Shown here: positions 4,897 to 11,690 of the stretch, piece by piece | Position numbering within the stretch: position 1 is the first letter of the stretch | Layout of the letters: each line of letters opens with the position of its first letter | DNA from: Bacilli bacterium | GTDB lineage: Bacteria > Bacillota_I > Bacilli_A > RF39 > UBA660 | NCBI GenBank assembly: GCA_900751815.1 | Contig: CAADST010000176.1 | Location: 1-14,012, forward strand | DNA length: 14,012 nucleotides | Direction: 5' to 3' | The notes under the pieces: model-generated | The model's database searches: none | What the model was told of the DNA's origin: nothing | The model's input: only the letters and a program-made list of their open reading frames with translations | Position numbers and translations under genes: made by a program

Positions 4897-5388
4897 ATGA
4901 GACCAGAAATTATTTTAATTGTTGTTTGTAGCGCTTTAATATTTGCAAGTGTTAAAAGTTTATTTGATAGAGAAAATAGGAATATGACGATAGATAATTT
5001 TTATGTTCGTGATGATTCTTCTTTTGTTGGGTTATTATTTTCATTGTTGGGAATTATGCTTGGAGTAAGTATAATAAGTTATTTTTACATAAGTGAAGAT
5101 AGAGAAGTATTTTTAATATTTATGAGCGTATTAATGCTTGTAACTAGTATTATAGCTTTTATAAATGGTTATAATAAAATAATTGTTGTTGATAATAAGA
5201 TAGTTATCCACAAAGTATTTAATCATAAAGTTTATGATATAAGAGATGTTACGAAAACAAAGACTAAATTAGGTAAAAAAGATAATGTAATTAGTGTATA
5301 TGTTGGTAAGAAAAAGGTATTTAGTTTTAGTCAGTCAAAGACCGGATATAAATATATGTGTGAAAAACTAAATATATTAGATGTATAA
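4897..5388 (+). CDS. Small membrane protein with a C-terminal PH-like domain
   Basis: I do not recognise a named gene. The 163-residue protein has three predicted membrane segments, at about residues 4-19, 42-64 and 70-90, followed by a basic cytosolic beta-rich tail (about 93-160: NKIIVVDNKIVIHKVFNHKVYDIRDVTK ... ISVYVGKKKVFSFS). That tail has the strand pattern and spacing of bacterial PH (bPH) domains, which often follow two or three helices in uncharacterised Bacillota membrane proteins. The start is supported by GGTGAT at 4888-4893, three bases before the ATG. It has its own promoter and terminator, so it is a single-gene unit between rsmA and yabG, a place that is empty in B. subtilis. 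No function can be assigned; the PH-like call is moderate. Confidence 0.7.
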   Translation: MRPEIILIVVCSALIFASVKSLFDRENRNMTIDNFYVRDDSSFVGLLFSLLGIMLGVSIISYFYISEDREVFLIFMSVLMLVTSIIAFINGYNKIIVVDNKIVIHKVFNHKVYDIRDVTKTKTKLGKKDNVISVYVGKKKVFSFSQSKTGYKYMCEKLNILDV

Positions 5389-5389
5389 A

Positions 5390-5415
5390 AGTTAGGAAAG
5401 AATCCTAATTCTTTT
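5390..5415 (+). terminator. Intrinsic terminator after the small membrane protein gene
   Basis: AGTTAGGA (5390-5397) pairs with TCCTAATT (5403-5410), eight pairs with one G-T, around the loop AAGAA. It is followed by CTTTT. It separates the unit from yabG. Confidence 0.65.
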
Positions 5416-5423
5416 CATATAAT
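5416..5423 (+). promoter_or_regulatory. Possible -10 of the yabG promoter, sporulation-sigma-like
   Basis: CATATAAT at 5416-5423 contains TATAAT but also fits the CATAnnAT-type -10 of mother-cell sigma factors E and K. There is no TTGACA-like -35 at 17 bp (the bases there are GGAAAG). yabG is a sigma-K gene in B. subtilis, so a sporulation promoter is plausible; I cannot identify its -35. Confidence 0.35.
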
Positions 5424-5437
5424 GTAATGGTGATATT

Positions 5438-6214
5438 GTGCAAATTAAAAAAGGTGATTATGTAACTAGAAATAGTTATGGTAATGATACGGTTTTTAAA
5501 GTGATTAATGTTGTTGATGATATGGTTTATTTAAAAGGGGTTGAGGTTAGGTTATATGCCGATGCCTTGGTTACGGATTTAAAAATAGAAGAAAATGTTG
5601 TAGAAGATGAAACACTTGATGAAGTAGATATTAAAGATGAATTATTAACTAGGGGTGATTACTTTTATTTGCCAGCGAAAGTATTACATATTGATGGCGA
5701 TGAAGATTATTTAAATAGGTGTTTAAAGTTTTATAAAAGAAATGGGATACTGGCAATAGGTAAAAAAATAAATGAGAAAAATGTTTATGAACAAATACCA
5801 ATGCTCTTAAAAGAATATAAACCAGATATAGTAATTATTACAGGACATGATGCTTATTTAAGGAAAAAAGGAGATATAAATGATTTAAATAATTATAAAA
5901 ATTCCGCTTATTTTGTGAAGGCTGTAAAAGCATGCCGGAGGTATGAGAAAAGTCATGAAAAGCTGGTTGTTATAGCTGGTGCTTGTCAAAGCAATTATGA
6001 AGAACTAATTAAAGCTGGAGCGAATTTTGCATCTAGTCCTAAAAGAGTTAATATTCATGCCCTAGATCCAGCGATTATTGCGAGTACTATATCATTAACA
6101 GAAAGAAATAAAGAAATAGATTTGAAGAAATTACTTGATAAAACGAAATATAAAGAAGAAGGTATGGGGGGAATTATTTGTAATGGTCTTATGTATGTGG
6201 GGTATCCAAGATGA
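5438..6214 (+). CDS. yabG: Sporulation-specific cysteine protease YabG
   Basis: YabG is the mother-cell protease that trims spore coat and, in clostridia, germination proteins. The 258-residue sequence shows an N-terminal small beta domain (KKGDYVTRNSYGNDTVFKV), then LPAKVLHIDGDEDYLNRCL, PDIVIITGHDAY with H137, YKNSAYFVKAV, VIAGACQSNYE with C183, GANFASSPKR and NIHALDPAII with H207. Cysteine in GACQS is the expected nucleophile and H137 the likely partner; this is family knowledge and not shown by the DNA. The start is a GTG with GGTGAT (5429-5434) three bases before it. The stop overlaps the veg start (ATGA), the same gene order as in B. subtilis, although veg is vegetative there. Presence of YabG is strong evidence that the organism forms spores or descends recently from a spore former. 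Confidence 0.95.
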   Translation: MQIKKGDYVTRNSYGNDTVFKVINVVDDMVYLKGVEVRLYADALVTDLKIEENVVEDETLDEVDIKDELLTRGDYFYLPAKVLHIDGDEDYLNRCLKFYKRNGILAIGKKINEKNVYEQIPMLLKEYKPDIVIITGHDAYLRKKGDINDLNNYKNSAYFVKAVKACRRYEKSHEKLVVIAGACQSNYEELIKAGANFASSPKRVNIHALDPAIIASTISLTERNKEIDLKKLLDKTKYKEEGMGGIICNGLMYVGYPR

Positions 6215-6423
6215 ATATTAATATAGTTAAAGAAGAAATAAAGAGTAAAATTAATAGAAAAGTAAGTATTAGTGTATTTGGACTTAGAAATAGAGTAAAT
6301 AGATATGATGGAGTAATTTATAAAGTTTATCCCAATATTTTTACTGTTTTAATCGATGGTGAAGAAAAAAGTTTTACTTATCGGGATGTAATAACGGGTG
6401 AGGTAAAAATAAAATATTTATAA
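6211..6423 (+). CDS. veg: Veg family protein
   Basis: This 70-residue protein matches the Veg (DUF1021) family, small beta-rich proteins implicated in biofilm matrix expression in B. subtilis. The recognisable part is GVIYKVYPNIFTVLIDGEEKSF followed by TYRDVITGEVKI, parallel to the ETYPSVFVIQLD ... SYSYADILTETVEL stretch of B. subtilis Veg. It is a little shorter than the Bacillus protein and lacks its C-terminal tail. The ATG overlaps the yabG TGA by four bases, so it is translationally coupled to yabG and no separate promoter is needed. That coupling to a sporulation gene is notable because Bacillus veg is driven by its own very strong vegetative promoter. No terminator follows; spoVG has its own promoter 17 bases later. 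Confidence 0.88.
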   Translation: MNINIVKEEIKSKINRKVSISVFGLRNRVNRYDGVIYKVYPNIFTVLIDGEEKSFTYRDVITGEVKIKYL

Positions 6424-6439
6424 AAATGTTAAAAAATAG

Positions 6440-6468
6440 TTGCAAAAAAAGCAAAAATAATATAAAAT
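6440..6468 (+). promoter_or_regulatory. Probable sigma-A promoter of spoVG
   Basis: TTGCAA (6440-6445) and TAAAAT (6463-6468) are 17 bp apart. In B. subtilis spoVG is a classic sigma-H gene; I see no clear sigma-H motif here. Confidence 0.5.
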
Positions 6469-6500
6469 GATGTTAGAAAACAGTGTAAGGAGAAGAAATT

Positions 6501-6785
6501 ATGGAAATTACTAGATTAGAAGTTTATCCAAGAGAAAAAGAAGGTTCTAGATTAAAAGCATTTGTTGACTTTACTTTAGATGATTGCCTAGCTATTAGAG
6601 GTGCTAAAATAATTGAAGGTAATTCAAGATTATTTGTAGCAATGCCAGGTAAATTAAATAAAGAAGGTAAAGAAGAAAATGTTGTATTTCCAACAAATAA
6701 GGAAATGCGTGAAATGTTAGAAACTGCTATAATGGATGAATACAATCGTAAACTTGAAGAAGCAAAAAAAATCAATGAAGAATAA
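6501..6785 (+). CDS. spoVG: Septation/regulatory RNA-binding protein SpoVG
   Basis: SpoVG is a small nucleic-acid-binding regulator named for its role in spore cortex formation and also affecting septation, capsule and virulence traits in other Bacillota. The 94-residue protein begins MEITRLEVYPREKEGSRLKA and includes FTLDDCLAIRGAKIIEGN and the diagnostic LFVAMPGK motif, then VVFPTNKEMREMLETAIMDEY. The usual HPI step after the central loop is FPT here. The length is normal. The ATG at 6501 has AAGGAG at 6487-6492, eight bases upstream, an excellent site. It lies directly downstream of veg; in B. subtilis the two are separated by sspF, ispE, purR and yabJ, so the region is condensed. A terminator overlaps the stop codon, making it a single-gene unit. 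Confidence 0.95.
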   Translation: MEITRLEVYPREKEGSRLKAFVDFTLDDCLAIRGAKIIEGNSRLFVAMPGKLNKEGKEENVVFPTNKEMREMLETAIMDEYNRKLEEAKKINEE

Positions 6786-6797
6786 TTGATTTTTTTC
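6769..6797 (+). terminator. Intrinsic terminator of spoVG
   Basis: AAATCAAT (6769-6776) pairs with ATTGATTT (6785-6792) around an eight-base loop and runs into a T tract to 6796. It begins in the last spoVG codons and its right arm doubles as the -35 of the next promoter. Confidence 0.75.
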
Positions 6798-6814
6798 TTT
6801 TATTTAGGTATAAT
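6786..6814 (+). promoter_or_regulatory. Sigma-A promoter of the acyltransferase gene
   Basis: TTGATT (6786-6791) and TATAAT (6809-6814) are 17 bp apart. The -35 is inside the right arm of the spoVG terminator stem, a very compact arrangement. Confidence 0.6.
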
Positions 6815-6858
6815 TTATTTATCATAGGGTAATACTTATGTAGAAAGGAGTGTTAGTT

Positions 6859-8097
6859 TTGGCAACCAAAAAAAAGGAAGTACCTGCAACTAAAACAAGA
6901 AATGTTGCAATTGAATTGTGGAGATTTTTAATTGCTGTTGCAATCATAGGATTTCATACTGGTTGGATAATAGCAAGAAGTTGTGATGGTTCTTTAGGCT
7001 ATTATATGGAAACAACTAATTGGTTCTTTGGTTCTAGTGAAGTATTGCTAGTATTTACTTTGACTGCTGGTTACTTTATGGTTTCACACTTCAAGAGAAG
7101 AATGAAAGATAAAGACTATGCTAGTCGTAGTGCTGGATCTCGTGCTTGGGAATATACTTGGACTAGAATTAAAAGTTTAATGCCAGTTTTGATATTAGGA
7201 TACATTTTAGGTGTTTTAATTTCAACTAAATTCTTCTATCCTGATTATAATTTTGAGCAAATTTGTACTATGATTATTAATAGTGCTTGGGAATTTTTAG
7301 GTTTCCATTCAGTTGGTCTTAGAAGTCTAGGTAATGAATTCTTCAACTTAAATGGTACATTATGGTTCATATCTGCAATAATCATAGTTGGTTATTTCTT
7401 ATATTGGGCACTTTGTAAAAATGAAGATGTTACATCTGGCTTTGTTGCACCATTCCTATTTATTTTCTTAAGTGGTTGGTGGAGTTTTACAGATACTAGA
7501 GCAGCTCAAACTGCTTGGTCAACATTTGGACTTCAAACTACTTCAACAAATGGTATGGGTGGTTCAGCAACGAGTGCAACGGCAGTAATTGGCTTTAACA
7601 ATGGTCTTTTATTTGTTATGCTAGGTATGCTTGGTGGAGTTCTGTTATATTATTTAATCCAAAAGGTTAAAGAACATAAATTCTCTACTGGTGGTAAAAC
7701 TGCTCTTACAATTTTAAATATTGCAGCATCAGTCTTGTTATTATGGTACACAATTTATCCTGCTACTTGGTTTAATTTAGAAAGATGGACAGTTTCTTTA
7801 TTATGTATTATAGTAATTGGCTTATCACTTCTTAATGTTGATGGTCTAACTAAAGCGTTAAATAATAAAGTTACGCATTCTTTATTTGAATATTTAGGTA
7901 GTATATCATTATACATCTATATGTTACATTATCCAGTAGCAATAATGGTATTGCGACTTTTAGGCCAAAATACTGCCGAAACAACTTATTCATTCTGGCT
8001 AATATTTATACCAACTGTGATTATTACAATAGTCTTATCTGGTGTAATAAAAGCTATTATGGATGCGACGATACTAAAGAAAAAAGAAGCGAAGTAA
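6859..8097 (+). CDS. Acyltransferase 3 family integral membrane protein (O-acetyltransferase-like)
   Basis: This 412-residue protein belongs to the Acyl_transf_3 (OafA/WecH/NodX) family, membrane enzymes that move acetyl or other acyl groups onto extracellular sugars or glycans. The N-terminus carries the family signature NVAIELWRFLIAVAIIGFHTG with the conserved Arg (about R22) and His (about H33), and about ten hydrophobic helices follow, with a large central loop rich in Ser, Thr and Gly and a final SISLYIYMLHYPVAIMVLRLL helix typical of the family. The start is best placed at TTG 6859, eight bases after AAAGGAG; the GTG at 6850 overlaps that site. It has its own promoter and terminator. 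The acceptor is unknown; a wall polysaccharide or teichoic acid is an inference. This gene has no counterpart at this place in B. subtilis. Confidence 0.85.
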   Translation: MATKKKEVPATKTRNVAIELWRFLIAVAIIGFHTGWIIARSCDGSLGYYMETTNWFFGSSEVLLVFTLTAGYFMVSHFKRRMKDKDYASRSAGSRAWEYTWTRIKSLMPVLILGYILGVLISTKFFYPDYNFEQICTMIINSAWEFLGFHSVGLRSLGNEFFNLNGTLWFISAIIIVGYFLYWALCKNEDVTSGFVAPFLFIFLSGWWSFTDTRAAQTAWSTFGLQTTSTNGMGGSATSATAVIGFNNGLLFVMLGMLGGVLLYYLIQKVKEHKFSTGGKTALTILNIAASVLLLWYTIYPATWFNLERWTVSLLCIIVIGLSLLNVDGLTKALNNKVTHSLFEYLGSISLYIYMLHYPVAIMVLRLLGQNTAETTYSFWLIFIPTVIITIVLSGVIKAIMDATILKKKEAK

Positions 8098-8124
8098 AAG
8101 CCTACAATTGTAGGTTTTTATTTT
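8095..8124 (+). terminator. Intrinsic terminator of the acyltransferase gene
   Basis: CCTAC (8101-8105), loop AATT, GTAGG (8110-8114) with flanking AAAAG and TTTTT arms, followed by T-rich sequence to 8124. It starts at the stop codon. Confidence 0.8.
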
Positions 8125-8134
8125 GGGTCATTTT

Positions 8135-8143
8135 TGGTATAAT
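8135..8143 (+). promoter_or_regulatory. Extended -10 promoter of the CoA-transferase gene
   Basis: TGGTATAAT is an extended -10 element; no good -35 is seen. The AAAGGAG ribosome binding site follows about ten bases later. Confidence 0.55.
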
Positions 8144-8161
8144 AAAGTAAAAGGAGAATAT

Positions 8162-9721
8162 ATGAAAGTAATAGATGCAAGTGAAGTTGGAAAATTAATT
8201 AAAGATGGTGATATGGTAGCAATATCTGGTAGTGGGGGAAGTGGTTCAGCAGAAAGTGTTATTAGAGCAATTAGAGATTCATTTATTAATACTGGACACC
8301 CTAAAGATATTGGAGTTACTTGTGGAATAAGTCCGGGAAATTTAACCGAAGATGAAGTAGGTATGAATATGCTTGCTAAACCGGGGCTAGTAGGAATGGC
8401 TATTTGTGCTCACCTTGGTATGGGTAAAGTATTTGGTAATGCGATTGGTAATGAACAGTTTCCAGCATTTGCTATGCCTCTTGGGGTAATTAATCATTTA
8501 TACCGCGCTATTGCTGGTAAAGAATTGGGTATAGTTACTCACATTGGTTTAAATACTTATGCTGATCCAAGATATAATGGTTGCAGGGCTAATGAATCTG
8601 CTAAAAAATTACCTGACATGGTATCAGTAATTAATATCGATGGTAAAGAACAATTATTTTATAAAACTTTTAAAATAGATGTTGCAATAATTAAAGCAAC
8701 ATATGCTGATGAATCGGGAAATGTTTCACTTGAACATGAAGCTTTAATTGGGGAACAATATAATATGGCTATTGCGGCGCATAACTGTGGGGGTATAGTA
8801 ATTGCTCAAGTGGAAAAGATTGTGCCTAAAGGAAGTCTTCGAGCGCGGGATGCTATGATTCATTCATCATATGTTGATTATGTGGTAGTTGCAGAACCTG
8901 ATTATTCTTTGGGGGATTATAATTTACCAGGATATCGTCCAGAAATTGTTGGTGATAAAAGAGTGCCTTTAGAAGAAGTTAAAATAAGGGAACTAGATAA
9001 TCGTAAAGTTTGTGGCAGAAGAGCAGCAATGGAACTTAAAAAAGAATATGTTATCAACTTAGGTGTTGGTATGCCTGATAGTGTTGCTAATGTTGCTATT
9101 GAAGAAGGCTTTTCTGATGATTTATATTTGTCTGTTGAAACTGGTCCAACTGGAGGAGTTCCAATCGGAGGTGTAGCTTTTGGTGGCTCTATAAATCCGG
9201 ATTCAGTTGTATCAACTGCTGAACAATTTGATGCTTATAATGGTGGTTCTCTTGATATGGCAGTTTTAGGTCTGGCTGAAGTAGATAAATTTGGTAATGT
9301 CAATGTTTCTAAATTTGGTCCTCGAGTTACAGGGCCTGGTGGATTTATTAATATTACACAATGTACTAAAAAGGTTGTATTCATTGGGACATTTACCACT
9401 AAAGGGTTAGAAGAAGAAATTATTGATGGTAAGTTAGTGATAAAGCATGAGGGTGCTAAAAAGAAATTTGTTGATTGTGTTGAACAAATAACATTTAGTG
9501 CTAAACAAGCCAGAATTAATGGTCAAGAAATTTTATATGTAACCGAAAGAGCAGTATTTAAATTAGATGATGAAGGCATTACTTTAATTGAAATAGCACC
9601 TGGTGTAAATGTAGTTAGTGATATATTAGAACAAATGGATTTTAAACCAAATGTTAGTGATGATTTAAAATTAATGGATGAAAGAATTTTTAAAGATGAA
9701 AAAATAAATTTAGTTATTTAA
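8162..9721 (+). CDS. Family I CoA-transferase (acetate/propionate type, fused subunits)
   Basis: This 519-residue enzyme joins the alpha and beta subunits of a family I CoA-transferase in one chain, like acetate CoA-transferase YdiF and Clostridium propionicum propionate CoA-transferase (Pct). It swaps CoA between short-chain acids through a glutamyl-CoA thioester. The N-terminal half has VAISGSGGSGSAESVIRAI and the C-terminal half the catalytic glutamate E326 in SVETGPTGGVP, followed by the long conserved block FDAYNGGSLDMAVLGLAEVD and GPGGFINI. The length matches YdiF/Pct. The ATG at 8162 follows AAAGGAG; a longer frame back to 8123 overlaps the promoter and is rejected. A methyltransferase follows 13 bases later and is probably co-transcribed. 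The acid pair used (acetate, propionate, lactate, butyrate) cannot be told from sequence; a role in fermentation is inferred. Confidence 0.92.
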   Translation: MKVIDASEVGKLIKDGDMVAISGSGGSGSAESVIRAIRDSFINTGHPKDIGVTCGISPGNLTEDEVGMNMLAKPGLVGMAICAHLGMGKVFGNAIGNEQFPAFAMPLGVINHLYRAIAGKELGIVTHIGLNTYADPRYNGCRANESAKKLPDMVSVINIDGKEQLFYKTFKIDVAIIKATYADESGNVSLEHEALIGEQYNMAIAAHNCGGIVIAQVEKIVPKGSLRARDAMIHSSYVDYVVVAEPDYSLGDYNLPGYRPEIVGDKRVPLEEVKIRELDNRKVCGRRAAMELKKEYVINLGVGMPDSVANVAIEEGFSDDLYLSVETGPTGGVPIGGVAFGGSINPDSVVSTAEQFDAYNGGSLDMAVLGLAEVDKFGNVNVSKFGPRVTGPGGFINITQCTKKVVFIGTFTTKGLEEEIIDGKLVIKHEGAKKKFVDCVEQITFSAKQARINGQEILYVTERAVFKLDDEGITLIEIAPGVNVVSDILEQMDFKPNVSDDLKLMDERIFKDEKINLVI

Positions 9722-9734
9722 AGAGGGTTTTATA

Positions 9735-10412
9735 ATGGAATATGGCAAGATGGCTAAATATTATGATTTATTTTATAAAGATAAAAATTATAACAAAGAA
9801 ATTAACTTTATTGTTAGTTTAATAAATGATCGAAAAACTATTTTAGATGTTGGTTGTGGTACAGGGATACATATGCATTTACTAGAGTCTATTGGTTATG
9901 AGGTTGATGGTATTGATTTAAGTAAAGATATGTTAGATATTGCAGATTCAAGAGTAAATGGTAAAGTTTATCAAGGTAATTTATTGGATTATAAAATAAA
10001 TAAAAAATATGATGTAATTATCTCTATGTTTGCGGTTTTTAATCATTTAAATAGTTATGAAGAATTAGAAAAAGGCATAATAAACAGTTATAATCATTTA
10101 AAAGATAATGGTATTTTAATAATTGATTTACATAATGGAAGAAGTAATGGGGAAAAGGAAACAAATTATAATGATTTTAAAAGAATAATGAAATGGCAAT
10201 TTGATAAAGAACACTTTATTGAACATACAGATATAGATTATATTATAGATAATAAAATATATCATGATATGCATGAATTTAAAATTTATGAAATAGATAA
10301 GATTAAAGATATATTAAATAAATATAATTTAAAGTATAAATTATATGAAAATTATAGTTTTAATGAAGCAAGTGATAAGAGTAAAAATATAGAAATTGTA
10401 ATATATAAATGA
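9735..10412 (+). CDS. Class I SAM-dependent methyltransferase
   Basis: The 225-residue protein has a Rossmann-type methyltransferase fold: motif I ILDVGCGTGIH at residues 36-46, the acidic end of strand 2 in VDGIDLSKDML (D61), GNLLDYKINKKYDVIISMFAVFNHL as motifs II-III, and LKDNGILIIDL as the post-strand. The start pattern YGKMAKYYDLFY is common in the UbiE/COQ5-like and Methyltransf_25 groups. The substrate is unknown; the C-terminal part is Lys/Asn-rich and not diagnostic. The ATG at 9735 follows GAGGG by seven bases and lies 13 bases after the CoA-transferase stop, with no promoter between, so both are in one operon that ends in a terminator overlapping this gene's stop. I see nothing linking its reaction to CoA transfer. 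Confidence 0.85.
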   Translation: MEYGKMAKYYDLFYKDKNYNKEINFIVSLINDRKTILDVGCGTGIHMHLLESIGYEVDGIDLSKDMLDIADSRVNGKVYQGNLLDYKINKKYDVIISMFAVFNHLNSYEELEKGIINSYNHLKDNGILIIDLHNGRSNGEKETNYNDFKRIMKWQFDKEHFIEHTDIDYIIDNKIYHDMHEFKIYEIDKIKDILNKYNLKYKLYENYSFNEASDKSKNIEIVIYK

Positions 10413-10447
10413 ATCGTTTGTCGAATTATGTCGAACGGTTCTTTTTA
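10411..10447 (+). terminator. Intrinsic terminator of the CoA-transferase/methyltransferase operon
   Basis: GAATCGTTTG (10411-10420) pairs with CGAACGGTTC (10432-10441), ten pairs with two G-T, then CTTTTTATT. It overlaps the TGA stop. Confidence 0.8.
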
Positions 10448-10454
10448 TTATGCC

Positions 10455-10484
10455 TTGACATATAATAAATATATGTGGTAAAAT
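10455..10484 (+). promoter_or_regulatory. Strong sigma-A promoter of the unknown 156-residue gene
   Basis: TTGACA (10455-10460) is a perfect -35 and TAAAAT (10479-10484) the -10 with an upstream TG (TGGTAAAAT); the spacer is 18 bp. It suggests steady vegetative expression of the next gene. Confidence 0.7.
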
Positions 10485-10517
10485 TGTTTTCACAACCAAA
10501 GAAATGGAGATGATATC

Positions 10518-10988
10518 GTGGTAAGTAAAATTGATTATGTGTATGAAATGGACAAATCTAATGAAGCGAAGTTAATTGGAGCTAAAGTGGCAACTATTGA
10601 TGGATATGCAGTGAAAAGTTTTGAGTATTATGTAGGTTTAAGTTTAAATATAAATGATGTAATTAACAATACATCTATTCAAGAAAAATTAGGGGTTAGA
10701 AATATTGCAAGTTTTGAAAGAAATTACTATGGTGCTAACGCTGTAGGAATAGTATATTTTCCTCAAACTGGTAGTTATGGCTTTTTAGGAAAGTCAGACA
10801 CTGTTATTGATTATTCAGAAGATAAGTCTGTAGAAGAATCACTTGGTATAGTGGTTGCTCCATTTAGAGAAATGGAAGTATCAAGTGAAGAATTTAAAGA
10901 ACAAATTGAAAATACTTTTGAATTAGATGATCCAATGGTTGAATTTTATGATTTACCTTACACGCGTACACGAATTTCAACAAAATAG
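10518..10988 (+). CDS. Hypothetical soluble protein, 156 residues, family not recognised
   Basis: I do not recognise this protein. It has no signal peptide, no membrane segment and no cysteine. It is acidic and mixed alpha/beta in appearance: an N-terminal beta-rich half with GAKVATIDGYAVKSFEYYVG, a middle with SYGFLGKSDTVIDYSEDKSV, and an acidic C-terminal part (EVSSEEFKEQIENTFELDD) ending in YTRTRISTK. The start is a GTG with GGAG eight bases upstream and AGATGAT three bases upstream. It has a near-consensus promoter and its own terminator, so it is transcribed alone and probably well. It sits directly upstream of yabP, in the stretch that holds gcaD to yabO in B. subtilis, but it resembles none of those products that I can recall. 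Coding is well supported by frame length and by regulatory signals on both sides. Confidence 0.75.
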   Translation: MVSKIDYVYEMDKSNEAKLIGAKVATIDGYAVKSFEYYVGLSLNINDVINNTSIQEKLGVRNIASFERNYYGANAVGIVYFPQTGSYGFLGKSDTVIDYSEDKSVEESLGIVVAPFREMEVSSEEFKEQIENTFELDDPMVEFYDLPYTRTRISTK

Positions 10989-11019
10989 TTTTTTCACAAA
11001 AAAGTGAAAAAACTTTTTG
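10988..11019 (+). terminator. Intrinsic terminator after the unknown gene
   Basis: GTTTTTTCAC (10988-10997), loop AAAAAA, GTGAAAAAAC (11004-11013) is a perfect 10-bp stem followed by TTTTTG. A possible GTG start for yabP at 11004 lies inside the stem, which argues for the later ATG at 11049. Confidence 0.8.
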
Positions 11020-11048
11020 TTTGGGCATATAATTTAGTGGTGAAGATA

Positions 11049-11327
11049 ATGGATGGAATAAGTTTTGGTAATGGCGAAATAAAAATTGTTGATAGAGCAA
11101 GTATAACTTTATCAGGAGTAGAAAAAATAGTAAGTTTTGATGATGAAGAGTTTTTAATGGAAACAACTATGGGTAATTTAAGAATACTTGGAGAGGGTTT
11201 AGAGTTACTTAAGCTTGATACTAATGATGGTAATGTGAAAATAAAGGGTAAAATTAATACACTCGCTTATATTGATGGTAAAGTTAAAAATAAAGAAGAA
11301 AGTGTTATAAGTAAATTATTTAAATGA
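11049..11327 (+). CDS. yabP: Sporulation protein YabP
   Basis: YabP is a small protein needed for sporulation in B. subtilis and related to the spore protein YqfC. The 92-residue sequence shows the family core IVDRASITLSGVEKIVSFDDEEF, then LMETTMGNLRILGEGLELLKLD and GNVKIKGKINTLAYIDGK, parallel to the ITGVKQVESFD ... ETxMGxLxIxG pattern of YabP/YqfC. I place the start at ATG 11049, because GGTGA lies at 11039-11043 just before it, and the longer frame from GTG 11004 begins within the terminator of the previous gene and would add a non-family hydrophobic stretch. Its last codons overlap the yabQ start by four bases, so the two are coupled, as in B. subtilis yabP-yabQ-divIC. No clear promoter is seen between the terminator and the start; a sporulation sigma promoter would be expected. 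Confidence 0.88.
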   Translation: MDGISFGNGEIKIVDRASITLSGVEKIVSFDDEEFLMETTMGNLRILGEGLELLKLDTNDGNVKIKGKINTLAYIDGKVKNKEESVISKLFK

Positions 11328-11632
11328 ATAGTACTGTTCAATTAATATCATTTTTAGTATCTTTTATCTATGGTATTATCTTTTATTTACTTACAAGATT
11401 TAATAAATATATAATAGAAAATAGAAAAATAGTATTTAGATTTATTATTACTTTAATATTTATTATTGATATTGCAATATTATATATTTATATAATATAT
11501 CGTATTAATCATGGCTATTTTCATATATATTTTATATTTACTGTAATAATTGGTTTTATAGTAACACATGTTTTTTATGGAAAAATAAAAAACATGTGTA
11601 AAAAATATGTCAAAAAGTTAAGAAAAAAGTAA
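11324..11632 (+). CDS. yabQ: Spore cortex biosynthesis protein YabQ
   Basis: YabQ is a small membrane protein of the forespore outer membrane required for cortex formation in B. subtilis. The 102-residue protein has three or four hydrophobic helices: about residues 4-23 (VQLISFLVSFIYGIIFYLLT), 37-58, 67-86, and a basic tail ending KKLRKK. The N-terminal pattern of a Gln near the start, then LxSxxYGIxFxLLxR, and INHGYFHIYFIF correspond to the family's INYGExRGY segment. It is short compared with Bacillus YabQ, which has a longer C-terminus. The ATG overlaps the yabP TGA (ATGA). A strong terminator covers its stop, separating it from divIC, which keeps its own promoter. Confidence 0.85.
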   Translation: MNSTVQLISFLVSFIYGIIFYLLTRFNKYIIENRKIVFRFIITLIFIIDIAILYIYIIYRINHGYFHIYFIFTVIIGFIVTHVFYGKIKNMCKKYVKKLRKK

Positions 11633-11659
11633 AATAATAATTGTTATTTTACTTTTTTT
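11623..11659 (+). terminator. Intrinsic terminator after yabP-yabQ
   Basis: AAAAAAGTAAAATAA (11623-11637) and TTATTTTACTTTTTT (11644-11658) are perfectly complementary over 15 bp, ending in a T run. It overlaps the yabQ stop codon. Confidence 0.8.
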
Positions 11660-11667
11660 GATATAAT
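11659..11667 (+). promoter_or_regulatory. Extended -10 promoter of divIC
   Basis: TGATATAAT is an extended -10 directly after the yabQ terminator; the only -35 candidate (TTGTTA, 11641-11646) has a short 15-bp spacer. AAGGAG follows at 11680-11685. Confidence 0.5.
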
Positions 11668-11690
11668 GAAGAGTAGAAAAAGGAGAAAAA

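Noticed and set aside
6524..6775. Minus-strand ORF inside spoVG
   Set aside because: Fully antisense to spoVG and without family features.
11004..11048. GTG 11004 as yabP start, giving an extra hydrophobic N-terminus
   Set aside because: The codon lies in the right arm of a perfect terminator stem; ATG 11049 has a ribosome binding site and matches family length.
10894..11166. Minus-strand ORF spanning the unknown gene and yabP
   Set aside because: Covers a perfect terminator and the yabP start; the translation is poly-Leu-rich, as expected from reverse-read AT-rich DNA.
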